The translations under genes and the position numbers were made by a program. A stretch of DNA of 64,000 nucleotides from Benincasa hispida. Lineage: Eukaryota > Streptophyta > Magnoliopsida > Cucurbitales > Cucurbitaceae. Below the pieces are notes generated by a model. It did no database searches. It was not told where the DNA came from and was given only the letters and a program-made list of their open reading frames with translations. How positions within the stretch are numbered: the first letter of the stretch is position 1; each line of letters begins with the position of its first letter. Location: assembly GCF_009727055.1 (NCBI RefSeq), contig NC_052350.1, forward strand, positions 42,184,296-42,248,295, given 5' to 3'. Positions 11,960-22,439 of the stretch are shown one piece after another.

Positions 11960-13066
11960 ATCTAAGTTGGAAACTGGATGGATTCATCGCATCAGGACGT
12001 GAACAAAAGGTTTATTTGTTGAAGAAGGCTCTTTATGAGTTGAAACAAACTCTCTAGACATGGTATAGTATGATCGAGGAACATATGCTGAATTTAGGTT
12101 TTGTAAAGAGTTTGAGTGAATTCATCCTCTGTGTGAAGAAATCAGATTGATATTGTGATTTCATCTTTCATTGTAAATGACTTGCTCTCAACAAGAAGTG
12201 ATATTGCTCAAATAAAGGTGTTCAAGCAAGAGATGATGAAGACATTTGAGATGACTGATATCGGTCTAATGCATTACTTATTGGGTATGGAGAGTCAACA
12301 AGGACAAAATGAAATGTTTTTTTTTGTCAAAAGAAGTACATGAAAGAGATAATGAAAAGATTCAATATGAAGAAGTGCAAAAGTGTGAACACTCCAATGA
12401 TTTAGAAGGAGAAGTTGCAAAAGACTGGTGGAGAGAAACCTACGGAAGAGAATGTGTACAGAAGTCTAGGCGGATGCTTCATATATCTCATATCCACTAG
12501 GCCTTTGTAAATATGTCTTATCTAGATTTCTTCATTTTCCAAGTAAGGATCACATGGGTAAAAAGGGTTCTAATATATCCGAAAGACACATTATCTCTTG
12601 GGATCAAAATTAGCAACATTGAGAATTTTGAATTGTAAGGTTACTCAGATAGTGATTAGGTTGGGTTTTTTGGATGATATGAAGAGCATCTTTGATTATT
12701 GTTTCACTTTTGGCTCTGAGTGTTTCTCATGGTGTTCAAAAAACAAGATGTAGTGGCTCAATCAACTACAAAAGTGAAGTTCATTGCAACAGTTATGGTG
12801 GTAAACCAAGCTATTTAGTTAAAGAAATCAATGCATGACTATCTGAGGTAAGAAAAGAGTGTGAAGATGTTTGTTAGATAATCAAGCCACTTTAGCTATC
12901 TCTTTGAATCCATTTTTTAATGGAAGGACCAAACGTCTTAAGATAAAATATTATATTTTGAGAGAGATGCAAAAGGAAGAGCAAATATCTTTACTAAGTA
13001 TTTATAGCGTTAGATGTTTTCAAGCTTTGAAGGTGAGGAGCAAGTTAGGTGTTTCCAACATCTGAG
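11960..13066 (+). pseudogene. Ty1/copia RT-RNase H fragment, heavily decayed
   Basis: Plus-strand readings include KVYLLKKALYELKQT (the LYGLKQ region), then SSFIVNDLLSTRSD where the family has YVDD, then FEMTDIGLMHYLLGME (12155-12343). Further on, LDNQATLAISLNP...RTKRLKIKYYILREMQ (12871-13065) is the C-terminal RNase H motif. Stops and shifts occur throughout, and the catalytic YVDD is lost (VND). Confidence 0.82.
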
Positions 13067-13078
13067 TCAAAAGGAGTA

Positions 13079-13356
13079 TGTTAGTTAACTTAAGCTGCAA
13101 TTCTATTTTAAGTTGTTTTGAATTAGTCCAAGGTCATAGTTTTTATTTTCAAGGGAAGTTGTTAATAGATGGTTAATTTATATCTGACTAGTTTTGTAAG
13201 AGTTAGATTAGTGAGAATTTCTTTTTTTCTTTTTTTTTTTTGGTGGTTTTATGTTGTCAACTAAGTTATTTTTATCAATATAGCATTGGTATTTATAGTG
13301 AGAAGTAATTGAATAAAAAGAACACACTCCCCCAATTCTTCTTTTTCTCTCTAACA
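13079..13356 (+). repeat. 3' LTR of TE3 (278 bp)
   Basis: It begins TGTTAGTTAAC directly after a purine-rich AAAAGGAGTA tract and ends CTCTCTAACA, giving matched TGTTAG/CTAACA ends. Its position right after the RNase H stop supports the call. Confidence 0.75.
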
Positions 13357-14234
13357 AGAACATATATGACTATATACTCACATATCAAGTATTTATGAGT
13401 ACGTAAAGTGGACGTATATATAAAACATACATACTATCTATAAGTTCATAATATAATACTAATTCACCACCAATTGGACTACACAAAAGAGCAACTTGTT
13501 GCTTATCCAATCCCAACTAACAACAATTATGTTAAACAAATTCAAAATCAACACCATTAACTCAATTAAAAAAAAAAAAAAAAACCCTCAAGATAAGATA
13601 TTATTAAGCTAGCATGACAAATTCACTAGTAATTTCCCAAAATGTTAGCTATTAACTTTCTGAAAGTAGCTATACTTATTTTCAAATAGGTCAAAATAGT
13701 TAAATGTGTCATCGTTCAATATTAAAATCTTGATACACCAACATAATCGTACATAAATTATAATTATGATAATCAATTTCGAAATTTGCGATTCGATTTA
13801 GTCCATATCATATGATCAGAGGAAGTTTGAATTCCAATTTCAAACCTCGAATAGTTAGAAAACCCACCAAATTCAAGAAACCGTCCAGATGAATTGGAGC
13901 ATGAAAACCAAAATATCTAATATCGAAGTTTTATTTGGGAAAAAAATGAAATGATTTTGAAGGCTTTTTGAGCTGGAGAATTTTGGACCTCACCAAATTC
14001 TCTGGTTAAGATTCGTCCAACTTCAAATCTCCCACAGCTTCCCCACTTTCATCCTTTCCCTCACACGATTGCCTACAATCTAAGAACTCTATTCTCCAGC
14101 TATCTCACATACTCATTTCGAATCTCTGGCGGAAAATCATTGAAGGGGTTTCATTTTGTTTCTCAAATCGACTCACAAACGAGGGGGGTCGACTTTGATT
14201 AGCATATTTCCTCTGGTTTTATCATTCTAAAAAG
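13357..14234 (+). other. Upstream region of the RbcX2 gene
   Basis: This holds 0.88 kb between TE3 and the RbcX2 start codon. It contains an A-tract near 13565-13584 and a pyrimidine-rich stretch at about 14020-14110 just upstream of the ATG, of the kind seen near plant transcription starts. No specific promoter element can be assigned with confidence. Confidence 0.4.
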
Positions 14235-17200
14235 ATGGTGGGAGCTTTATCTGTGGTGGGTTCTTCAGTGGTGGACTCTCATACTTCCCCTTGTTTGTGT
14301 TTGGATGCTTTGCCCACAACCAGCATCAATCTCAAAAGTTGTGGGGATTTTGTAATGAAAAAGAAGAATTTAATGGGTCGAAATCGTTTGCCGAAATCAA
14401 AGCACTTGGATCTAAGCAGCTCGTTCGTCGATAATGGCCGAGAGTGGCTGCTCTCGGCTGATATGATAAACAGGAGTTCAAGGAAGCAGCACAAGAACAG
14501 AAGACTTGTGGTTGTTGATGAACTTGGGGGGCAGTATGAAGATAACTTTGACGATGTTAAAATGGTAAGATTTTGAATTTGGAAATGATTATTCATCTGC
14601 ATACTTAAGCATGTGAGTTTAGGTAAGTATTTAAGCATGTTTTGGTAGTTTCTTAAGACATTGTGTTGCTGAAATGTATGTTACTGAATTTGGACAAGAA
14701 ATTCCATGTAGCTTAATGAACGTTTTTAAGTCTAATTCACAAGTGATTTGATTGCGTGGTTCTAGCTTTGTGTAGGATTTAGAGATATTTTCATGTTGAT
14801 AAGACATATTTTTTGTTACTTTGGAGATTATAGTTCTTGGAAGGCTTTATTTTTGTTTCAAAATGATGTGTTTGCAATTCATCTACGATTACGAAGTCTT
14901 AGCAGTTCATGTTTCTTCCTAGTTCCTTGATTCTTTTACTATGTAGAACAACGCAACAATTCTTGTCCTAACAATGTGATTCAGATGTAGATGGGGCTCT
15001 TAGCACATGAAAATTATGGGAAATTTGTGAAAATCCTTTCTTCCAAATGATCATGTGAAGATTTGGCAGAGAGCTAAGGAAGTTGGCCTTTCTACTAATA
15101 CTCTAAAGGCATGCTAGGTTCTGGAGTGACAGCACTAGCACATTTGTTCTCTTGATTACTAGTGCTTTCAAAAATTGCAGGCCATTTATTCTTGACTTAG
15201 TAAGCTAGCTAGAAATGACTTCTTGGATGCTGTGGACTTGGTAGACCATAACAAATGGTATTAGGGCCAAACTTTTGGTTAAACCATGGTTAACCGGAAT
15301 TTCTGGCTTATGTAATATTGGGGAGTGTGTTAACATAAATACGGCATAAAGAAGTAATACAATACAAAAATGTGTAAATTGTAACACATTGTCCCACACT
15401 AGTACTTCTACATAATAACTCTACCAAAGGATCTACTAGAATAGCTTTCAATACACAAATTACTATTTTGACTGCCCAATTGCTAATATAGTTCCAAGGT
15501 AAGCAATAGCAAGTCACATTGGTCAATACAGCCATAACCATACTTGTAACTCAAGTCAATTCACGAGGTTTTCTAAAGGCACCAGTAAGATACACATGCA
15601 ATACCAAAGCCAACAGGTTGATGCAAGAGGCAACTGAAAATGTTCTTTTTATGCTTATGAGATATGCTTGAGACTTAAGTTTTTCATTAAGTTTGTTATA
15701 GTCAAGTCCTGCATTTTCGAATTGTTGGTTGATACTTCTTTTTAGTTAGATTTTAATAATTTTCCACTTTCTTGAGCTTTATCCTTCTCCCATCCTTTGG
15801 AAACTCATTTGCCTACGAATTATTTAGTGAACTGATTGAGGTTTTTCTCGTTGCAGCAAATACTTAATTATTTTACATACAAGGCTGTGAGGACTGTTAT
15901 GAACCAGCTGTATGAAATGAACCCTCCTCAGTACAGGTGGCTTTACGAGTACGTGCTATCTTTTGTTGCACTCTGAGACTGGCTATTTTAATGTGTTTCA
16001 GTAACTGGGATCAGTTTATAATGCTGGTTTTGATATATGGATGCATGAAACAGTTGCAGTACTTTATATCTTGCAAACTCAAGTTTAGTTGTCAAATTAT
16101 TTCGTGTTAGCATGGTCGTGCTCTTAAATTTTGATTCAGCTGTTTTCTTATTCACAGTTTCGTGTTATCCAACAAGCCAACAGATGGAAAATATTTCATC
16201 CGCAGGCTTGTAAAGGTACTTCTCAAAATTCATACTTACTTCATGACTTGGATGCTTCTTTCTTATGAGAAACAAGTAACCTTCATTTAATTGGTAATAG
16301 GAAATTACAAAAGAGGCTCAAGTGATCATAAGAATCACAAAAAATATTTTGAATGAATAGAGAGAGAAGTAAGGCATGTTCAAGAAAAGAGTTGAAGTCC
16401 GTAGCTTTTTCCTTGAAGATGCGACGGTTTTTCTTTAGCCATGTTAACCAAAGGATGGCTTTGTCGGGAGAGACCTTGACCACTTTACTAATCTATGACT
16501 TGGATGCTATTTAGTTGTACGGAAAAGCAAAACCTGTCCTATTGTATATATTTTTCACTATTGATTTTAGTGCACGTTATATTTTGGAGTGATATCGAAT
16601 GATGAAAAGCATGCTTTAGAATAATTTTGAGAGTGGCAAAGGTGTTTTTAACCATTTAAAAATCACTCGAAAACCTATCACTATACTCACTATAACTTGT
16701 TCTAAAGTTCTCATTTTTATTTTTTTAGCATTTGGCTATCTCAGTAGAAAAGAAAGGACTACTGTAGCACACAGATGATACAAAATTTGATATGTTTAAA
16801 TATGATGGTTAAATTGTATATTTAGTCTCCATGCTTTTAACTTCTAGTTTAGTATACTTTTAAAAGTTTCATTATAGTCTATCTATTGATTGCGCTGCTA
16901 ATTAATATGAAATGCACCATATATATAAACATTCTCTAATAATACAGTGGAAAAATAGTTGTTCTAAGTGTATATAAAGCTCCATAACTTGCTGACAAAT
17001 TAAAAGTAGGAAAAGAGCTAAAGTCGAAGCATTGTTTATAGAATGGAGGTTTAGTTGTGAAAAATGAATATGAATATTGGAGTGAGAAAAAACCGTGGAC
17101 CTCACAATTGTATGCCAAGTTAACACGAAGGCCTGTGCGTAAGTGAGGTCATCTTGCTTGACACAAGGTCAGCTTGAATACACAGCTAAAATGACTTCTT

Positions 17201-17859
17201 TTACTTCTAGATCCCAAATATTCTAGTTTAGAGTTAGGGCATCAAGATTTAAGGTCGTTTACGGTGAGGTAGATGTGGGATGGTTGGCTACATCCACAAA
17301 ACTTGCCATCAACCACTATTGATGACGAATTCAATGCATGCACTGTAAAAGAAATCATTTTAGCTGTGTATTTAAGCTTGACACAAAGTTAGGTTAAATA
17401 CTCAGCTAAAATGATTTCTTTTACTTCTGGATCCCAAACATTCCAGTTTAGAGTTAGGACATCAAGATTTAGCGTTGTTTACAGTCTCGAGGAGCACCTT
17501 CTAAAATAGCGTTTTCCTACACCTGAATCATTGTTTTCCTGATTGACAGGAACAGCAAGATCTTGCTGAAAGAGTAATGATCACACGTCTCCACCTCTAT
17601 GGAAAATGGGTGAAGGTAATGTTATCAATGAGTATTCCTGTCCTTCAATAAAGTATTTTCTTTTGGTTATGGGAAGACCAGTATTTATATGGATGGAAAC
17701 AAAAGTTAGCAAAATTTTATTTCTTCTGTGGTGTAGAAATGTAACCATGCTGAAATATATCAAGAGATCTCGGACGAAAACGTGGAATTAATGCGAGAAC
17801 GACTTATGCAGACTGTTATATGGCCTTCAGATGACACAAACACAGAGAAGATTGGCTAA
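14235..17859 (+). CDS. RBCX2: Chaperonin-like RbcX protein 2, chloroplastic (Rubisco assembly chaperone), 5 exons
   Basis: Exons are 14235-14564, 15857-15948, 16158-16215, 17550-17615 and 17737-17859. All introns are GT-AG, and the phases join to an uninterrupted 222-residue protein. RbcX is a small dimeric chaperone that binds the C-terminus of the Rubisco large subunit and helps build the L8 core in the stroma (family knowledge). Exon 1 (110 codons) is a poorly conserved N-terminal region, rich in Ser, Lys and Arg, consistent with a plastid transit peptide. Exons 2-5 carry the RbcX fold: [20 protein letters not shown] (about residues 112-131), NPPQYRWLY, then [40 protein letters not shown], and a helical tail ending QTVIWPSDD. 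The start is the first ATG in frame after an upstream pyrimidine-rich leader. The length is close to plant RbcX proteins. Assignment to type 2 rests on the N-terminal pattern ([16 protein letters not shown]) and is less certain than the family. Intron 1 (1.3 kb) holds no recognised element; intron 3 holds a LINE fragment and repeats. Confidence 0.92.
16257..16494 (-). mobile_element. 5'-truncated LINE fragment in RbcX2 intron 3
   Basis: A perfect 14-bp direct repeat ATGACTTGGATGCT flanks the insert (16243-16256 and 16495-16508). The minus strand encodes a short peptide (16483-16283) with [20 protein letters not shown]. This resembles the tail of plant LINE reverse transcriptase ORFs (W..R.RIF). 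The insert is about 240 bp and only the 3' end of the element is present. Confidence 0.72.
17146..17488. repeat. Direct repeat of about 115 bp in RbcX2 intron 3
   Basis: Two related copies lie at about 17146-17257 and 17376-17488. Each has CTTGACACAA, then a CAGCTAAAATGA/TTTCTTTTACTTCT block, GATCCCAAA, and AGTTTAGAGTTAGG. They are separated by about 120 bases of unrelated sequence and look like a local duplication. Confidence 0.8.
17345..17424. repeat. Near-perfect hairpin (31-bp arms, 18-nt loop) in RbcX2 intron 3
   Basis: Arm 17345-17375 is the reverse complement of arm 17394-17424 with one mismatch, and the loop is 17376-17393. The right arm is part of the second direct-repeat copy. The left arm is an inverted extra copy of the same motif. 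Confidence 0.9.
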
Positions 17860-18368
17860 AGAAATATTGAGTAATTTTGAGCTCTCTCTCTTCCTTGTCA
17901 ATTCTTCTTGTATTGCATCCTTCAATCATAATTAGTTTGATTGTCGAGTTGCCAATCTTATTCTTACCGATCAAGAAGTAGTAGTTCAGTGTTGCAGTCC
18001 TTTTTTTTTCCTTTTTTTTTTTTTTTTTTTTTTTGGTGTGTTGAAGATATGTATGTAATCAATCAATTATATTATGTAAGATGTATATACATTTAGCCTC
18101 CATTTTAGTTATTCTGAAGGTCCTCAGAATTTGTGCTTCTATTTATTCATATGCATATTTGGATGAGAGGGACAAGAATGAGCAATAATGTGCTATTTAC
18201 TGGTTTTTTCTTTGTTTTTTTTCCCACCTTGGATAATTTGTTTTCGCAACTTGAAGCCTGGCTAGCAAAATGTCTTCTTTTACTTGATTATGCCTGTGAG
18301 ATCCTTTGGTAAGTTATAAGTACAATGTTGAGCATAATAGAACTTTTCTTAACAAAACTAATTGATTA
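17860..18368 (+). other. RbcX2 3' flank
   Basis: Presumed 3' UTR and downstream sequence. A T-rich run lies at 18001-18034, followed by TGTGTTGAAGATATGTATGTAA-like U-rich sequence that could serve 3'-end formation. No other gene is visible up to the SINE at 18369. Confidence 0.45.
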
Positions 18369-18460
18369 TTATCAAAGTGGGTAATTGGCATAACCTTCCT
18401 TCATCGAGGTCGGAGGTTTGATTCCCTATCTTTATAATTGCTGTACTTCAAAAAAAAAAA
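18369..18460 (+). mobile_element. tRNA-derived SINE with 13-bp target duplication
   Basis: A short insert contains a polymerase III A-box-like GTGGGTAATTGG and a B-box-like GGTTTGATTCCC, and ends in about 12 A. It is flanked by AACTAATTGATTA at 18356-18368 and 18461-18473. Confidence 0.8.
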
Positions 18461-18513
18461 AACTAATTGATTAATTAAGAGAAAGATAAATGTTTATAAG
18501 TTGGTAAGTAGTT

Positions 18514-18829
18514 TGATAGGCTCCTAGTTATTAAGAGATACATGAGGAAACGTAAGAGAGGAGGTGATGTAAACGGTAATATATAAAATTTGAGGGAGGA
18601 ATTTAGTCAGTTATAGGGGAGTGACAGACTGTATGTGGGCTCGGGTGAAAAAATTTGGTTAGTTAGGAGTGGCTATTTAGTTTGCTTGAGGACAGTAGGT
18701 TTTGATCATCTTTTTCATATTGAATTTGAGTTGTAGCTCGTAGAGCAATTGTGGGAGAGAGCCTTGCTTCCTTGGCATTTTGGCCTAAAGAGTAAATACA
18801 TAATGTTCTATCATTTTGGTATCAGAGGC
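18514..18829 (+). repeat. 5' LTR (18514-18813) and primer-binding site (18817-18829) of TE4
   Basis: The LTR ends are TGATAGG...TTCTATCA, a 6-bp inverted match (TGATAG/CTATCA). They are followed after TTT by TGGTATCAGAGGC, a tRNA-iMet-type primer site. Confidence 0.78.
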
Positions 18830-18837
18830 ATCGCTTC

Positions 18838-20392
18838 TTGAGGATGGTGAAAGAAGATGGTAAAAGAAGATGGAGGCTCGAATATCTGCGATTGAAGAAC
18901 AATTCACCTTGTTGTAGGTGGGTATAAAAGCATGGATGGATTAATGATTTGTTGAAATGCATCAACTCATGGAGAACTCCATGGTAGCCCGATTTGAAGC
19001 GATGGGAGAGACCATGGAACAAAAGATGTTAGTAGCGCTTGAGGCATGGTTCAGGAGAGGAAGAACAACAAATGATAGGGGGAAATCAACATATTTTGAG
19101 AGAACTGTGACTGACAAAGGAAAGCAAACGGCGCTTAGGGAGGCAGAACGTTCGGGAAGTACGTTAGAAAGAGAACAGAGAGAGGTACCTTTGTTCGATA
19201 TACGTTTAAGAAAGCTTGAGATACCAATTTTCAAAGGAGAAGTAGGGGATGATCTGCTCGAATGGTTCCATCACGTGGAATGATATTTTGTGGTTAATCA
19301 ACTGTGGGAGAAAGACAAACTCGATGTAGCAGTACTTTGCTTGGAAGGAGAAGTGTTAGAGTGGCATCAAGGGGAGGAGGAATGAACATTGATAGATACG
19401 TGGGCGAAATTTAAAGAGCAAATGTTGTTTCGATTCTTGCCGACGAAGGAGGAAGATCGTTGGGCGCAATTTCTTAACCTAAAACAAGAAGGTACGGTGA
19501 GGGCCTATTGTTGTAAATTTGAAAGATTTATCTGATGCAACCTTGAAGAGCAAATTTGTAAGTGGGCTAAAAGAAGATCTCCCAATAGAGATAAAGGTGT
19601 TTAAACTGGAGGACCTTAAAGAGAAAATGAGAATGAACCAATTGCTTGAAGATACGGAGGAAACCTGTCAAAAGAAATAGGGAAGAAGCCCAAGTTCGCC
19701 AAACAAGCCGGGTGGGTCAAATACGACCTCGGCCCAATCGAACCCAAGTCCGACGGCAACACCGACAGCGACCCAAACTATTCCCCTTAACCCTAGTTGA
19801 AGTTTTACTGCGCCTTCGAATATGGTGACTTTGTGCAACGTAAATGGTAAGACATTCACAGTCGGGCCCTTTCAACGACTATCTAATAGTGAGATGCAGA
19901 GCCGAAGAGATAAGAGACTTTGTTATAGGTGCGATGAATCGGTGGGTGATCATTGCAAAAGAAAAAAAAAAAAGGAGCTGAACTTACTGATTCACCACGA
20001 TGAAGAAGATGGCGAGATGCCTAATGAAGCAATGAAGGAAGCGGCTGTAGTCGAAGAAGTTACCCCAGCTATACTAGAAACGTTAGTCATCGACCCAAGG
20101 GAAGTTGAATCGGCAAAATTATCGCTCAATTCATTGGCTGGGTTAGACTCGCCTAAAACGATGAAATTAGTAGGCACGATAGGGGAAAGGGACGTGGTAG
20201 TGCTAATTGACAATGGAGCATCCTGCAACTTTATTGATGAAGAACTTGTAAAATCACTTAATCTACCTCGTTCCGCAACTTCAAGCTAAGGAATCATGTT
20301 GGGTACCAGGGAGTCCGTGCAAATGAATGACATCTGTAAAGATGTGGTTCGTAATCTTCCTAATTTGACTGCTATTAATGATTTCTTTCTTT
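18838..20392 (+). pseudogene. Ty3/gypsy gag and protease of TE4, several stops and shifts
   Basis: Plus-strand blocks follow the order of gypsy gag-pol. A coiled N-terminal part (MEQKMLVALEAWF) precedes LEIPIFKGEVGDDLLEWFHHVE (18957-19283), the start of the gag core. DTWAKFKEQMLFRFLP and a shifted tail come next. At 19822-20289 there is a zinc-knuckle remnant (CYRCDESVGDHCKRK) and then the aspartic protease VLIDNGASCNFIDEEL, where the catalytic D-S/T-G reads D-N-G. A stop at 20287-20289 precedes a still recognisable GIMLGTRESVQ strand, and homology ends near 20392 at TE5. Not functional. Confidence 0.85.
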
Positions 20393-22146
20393 TGTTGAAG
20401 AACTTCTTCAAAGCTCCCTCTCCAGCTGCAATCTCCTCCATATCTTGTTGTAAACCACCTCAAGATCTTCCCCACTATTCTCTTGGTGCTCTAGATTGAG
20501 TTGTGGGACTCAAGCTTGAATCAAGGGATGAAGGAGAATTGTTGAAGAACCATTCTTCAAATAGAATTTTCTCTCAAAATTCTATAGATTGCATACCCGA
20601 TTTTCACTCCAATCTTCTCATTATATTGTAGATCAATACGCAAAGAGAAGAGTTGTATGAGTTGCAACTCATGCTTGGAGAAGACAAGGCAAATGATTGT
20701 TGTAACTCATGCTTTGAGAAGACAAGATAAATGGTTGCTTCATGTGTGAGCTACTTCAAAGATGGATAATGGAAAAATCCATTTTTCCATTTGTGTTTTA
20801 GTTTTCTTTTCCTTTTTCAATTTTATCTAAAAATCAAATTTTGATTTAAAAAATCTATTTGATTTTTAAAATGAAAAATTATTTAATTTCATAAATCAAT
20901 TAATTAATAAATAAAACTTAATTAATTTAATATCAAATATTAAATTAATTTTAACACATTCATTTTTATATATTTAAATCATATTTAAATATATAAATTC
21001 TCCTATTCTGTTTAATTCTAAAATTAAACATAATTATATCTGCATATAATTTACTAATTCCCTTAATTCTAATTTGAATGTTTCAAATTAACTTATCAAA
21101 ACTATTCTAGAGTTAATCCATTACGAGCTAGTAGGGGGATCTCGCGGACCTACAGATCATGGGCTCGATCTGAGATTAATTGGCTAAACTCATTAGACCA
21201 AATTATTTCTCATTCGTTAAACTAATGGGTCATTCCACTAAAGTCCTAGTTGCATCCCCTCACTGTAGATATATTATGTCCACATGATTTAACCATAATC
21301 AGCAAGTTGACCCTTCACAGTTGTTTCGTATAACGACTGTGTCAAATATCTGTTTTACCCCCAAGATTACGCCTTATTCCTCAAGTCCCTACTGATCCTC
21401 TAATGAATAGCTGGTTCGTGATCCAATCACCAAACCAAACTCTCTCAGCCCAGTAAGAGGGTGAGACCCCTTGTTCAAGATCTAGATTCAGTACTTAAGA
21501 GAACAACTTTTCTCTATTCCCTAATCGGGTAGGCATAAACTCCATCTGGCAAGGCTATGTCCCCAGTTATTCATCCGATCTTATCCCCAAAATGGTAAGC
21601 TTATTGACAGTGTTGTTGAATACTCTCACCGTTTGCAGATCAAAGGATAATCTCGAAACAAACAGGATTCATAGCTAGCTCAGGATTAAGATCGAGTTAA
21701 CCTAGGTCATCTAGGTGAAATAGTCAGTCTTAAACAGTAAATAGCGTTATAAAGTAAGAGTGACTTGTTTCTTGGTCCAGATCTTATGCAACTCATTGCG
21801 TAGAACGTCCCACTCCTCATGTCATAACATGTACGAATTATGATCACATCGAATGTAGCACTTTACAACTCTTTGTAACAACTACAAAGTAGGCCGCATC
21901 CAATGGTGTTACCAGAATAAGGTACCCAACCTCATTCATGTACATAGATCATTTTGACTATTTTACTCGAACCCGATCCACTCTTATGTCTCCACATAAA
22001 GTTCAAGTACTTATACAATAGTCATGGGTCTTAGTTTATTGGATTTAGACTTTCATACAATTTATGAGATCAATAACAAGTATATTGATAATAGAAAATG
22101 TTTATCATTTTACAAACTGCAAGTTTTTAGAACATAAAACCCAACA
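20393..22146 (-). mobile_element. TE5: solo-LTR-like copia LTR inside TE4 protease
   Basis: In minus sense it begins TGTTGGGTTTTATGTTC at 22146. Its internal layout matches the TE2/TE8/TE9 LTRs: the CCACTAAAG...TGCA...TATGTCCA block, then blocks around AATGGTAAGCTTATTGA and GTAGCACTTTACAA. The left end is placed at the TG of TGTTGAAGAAC (20393), where TE4 homology stops, but no target duplication could be matched and about eight TE4 codons seem missing. The exact left boundary is uncertain, and this may be a related but distinct family. Confidence 0.65.
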
Positions 22147-22439
22147 AATGTAATTTTAGGGGTTCAGTGGCTAATGACATTGGGAAAAGTTGAATGCGAT
22201 TGGAGTACTTCATAAATGGATTTCCAAATTGGGGAGTGGAAAATTCATCTTAAGAGATGTACCAACCTAGTAAAGTCTCAAACATCCCTTACATCAATGA
22301 TAAAGTATGTGAAAGAGGAAGGGCAAGGAATACTTCTGGAGTTGAACGAGGTTAGCGATCAAGAGGATCAGAATGGCCTTAATCACTCTGTTGCTTGTCC
22401 CAAAATTTAAGGGGTTTTGCAACAATTCCAGTAAGTGTT
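22147..22439 (+). pseudogene. TE4 continued: protease end and RT linker
   Basis: The plus strand reads VILGVQWLMTLGKVECDWS and then IGEWKIHLKR..., the conserved strand and linker after the gypsy protease. It continues to a VLQQFQ block that ends with a stop just before the TE6 LTR. It resumes TE4 after TE5. Confidence 0.8.

Larger units (their letters stand above)
11950..13356 (+). mobile_element. TE3: remnant of an older Ty1/copia element (RT, RNase H, 3' LTR)
   Basis: The plus strand carries a degenerate copia RT and RNase H followed by a short LTR at 13079-13356. The 5' half is cut by the LTR of TE2 at 11949/11950. It is the oldest layer of this nest, given the many stops and the two insertions layered on it. 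Confidence 0.8.
18514..22439 (+). mobile_element. TE4: Ty3/gypsy element, interrupted by TE5 and cut by TE6
   Basis: The order on the plus strand is a 300-bp LTR, a primer-binding site, gag, a zinc knuckle and protease. A foreign LTR (TE5) follows, then protease-RT linker sequence (22148-22439). The RT start motif is cut by the LTR of TE6 at about 22440. The rest of TE4 is not found elsewhere in the window. Confidence 0.85.

Noticed and set aside
14279..14638. Minus-strand 119-codon open frame
   Set aside because: It is the antisense of RbcX2 exon 1, whose sense frame fits the splice phases and protein family.
15205..15541. Minus-strand open frames in RbcX2 intron 1
   Set aside because: No domain, no flanking duplication and no repeat partner in the window were recognised.
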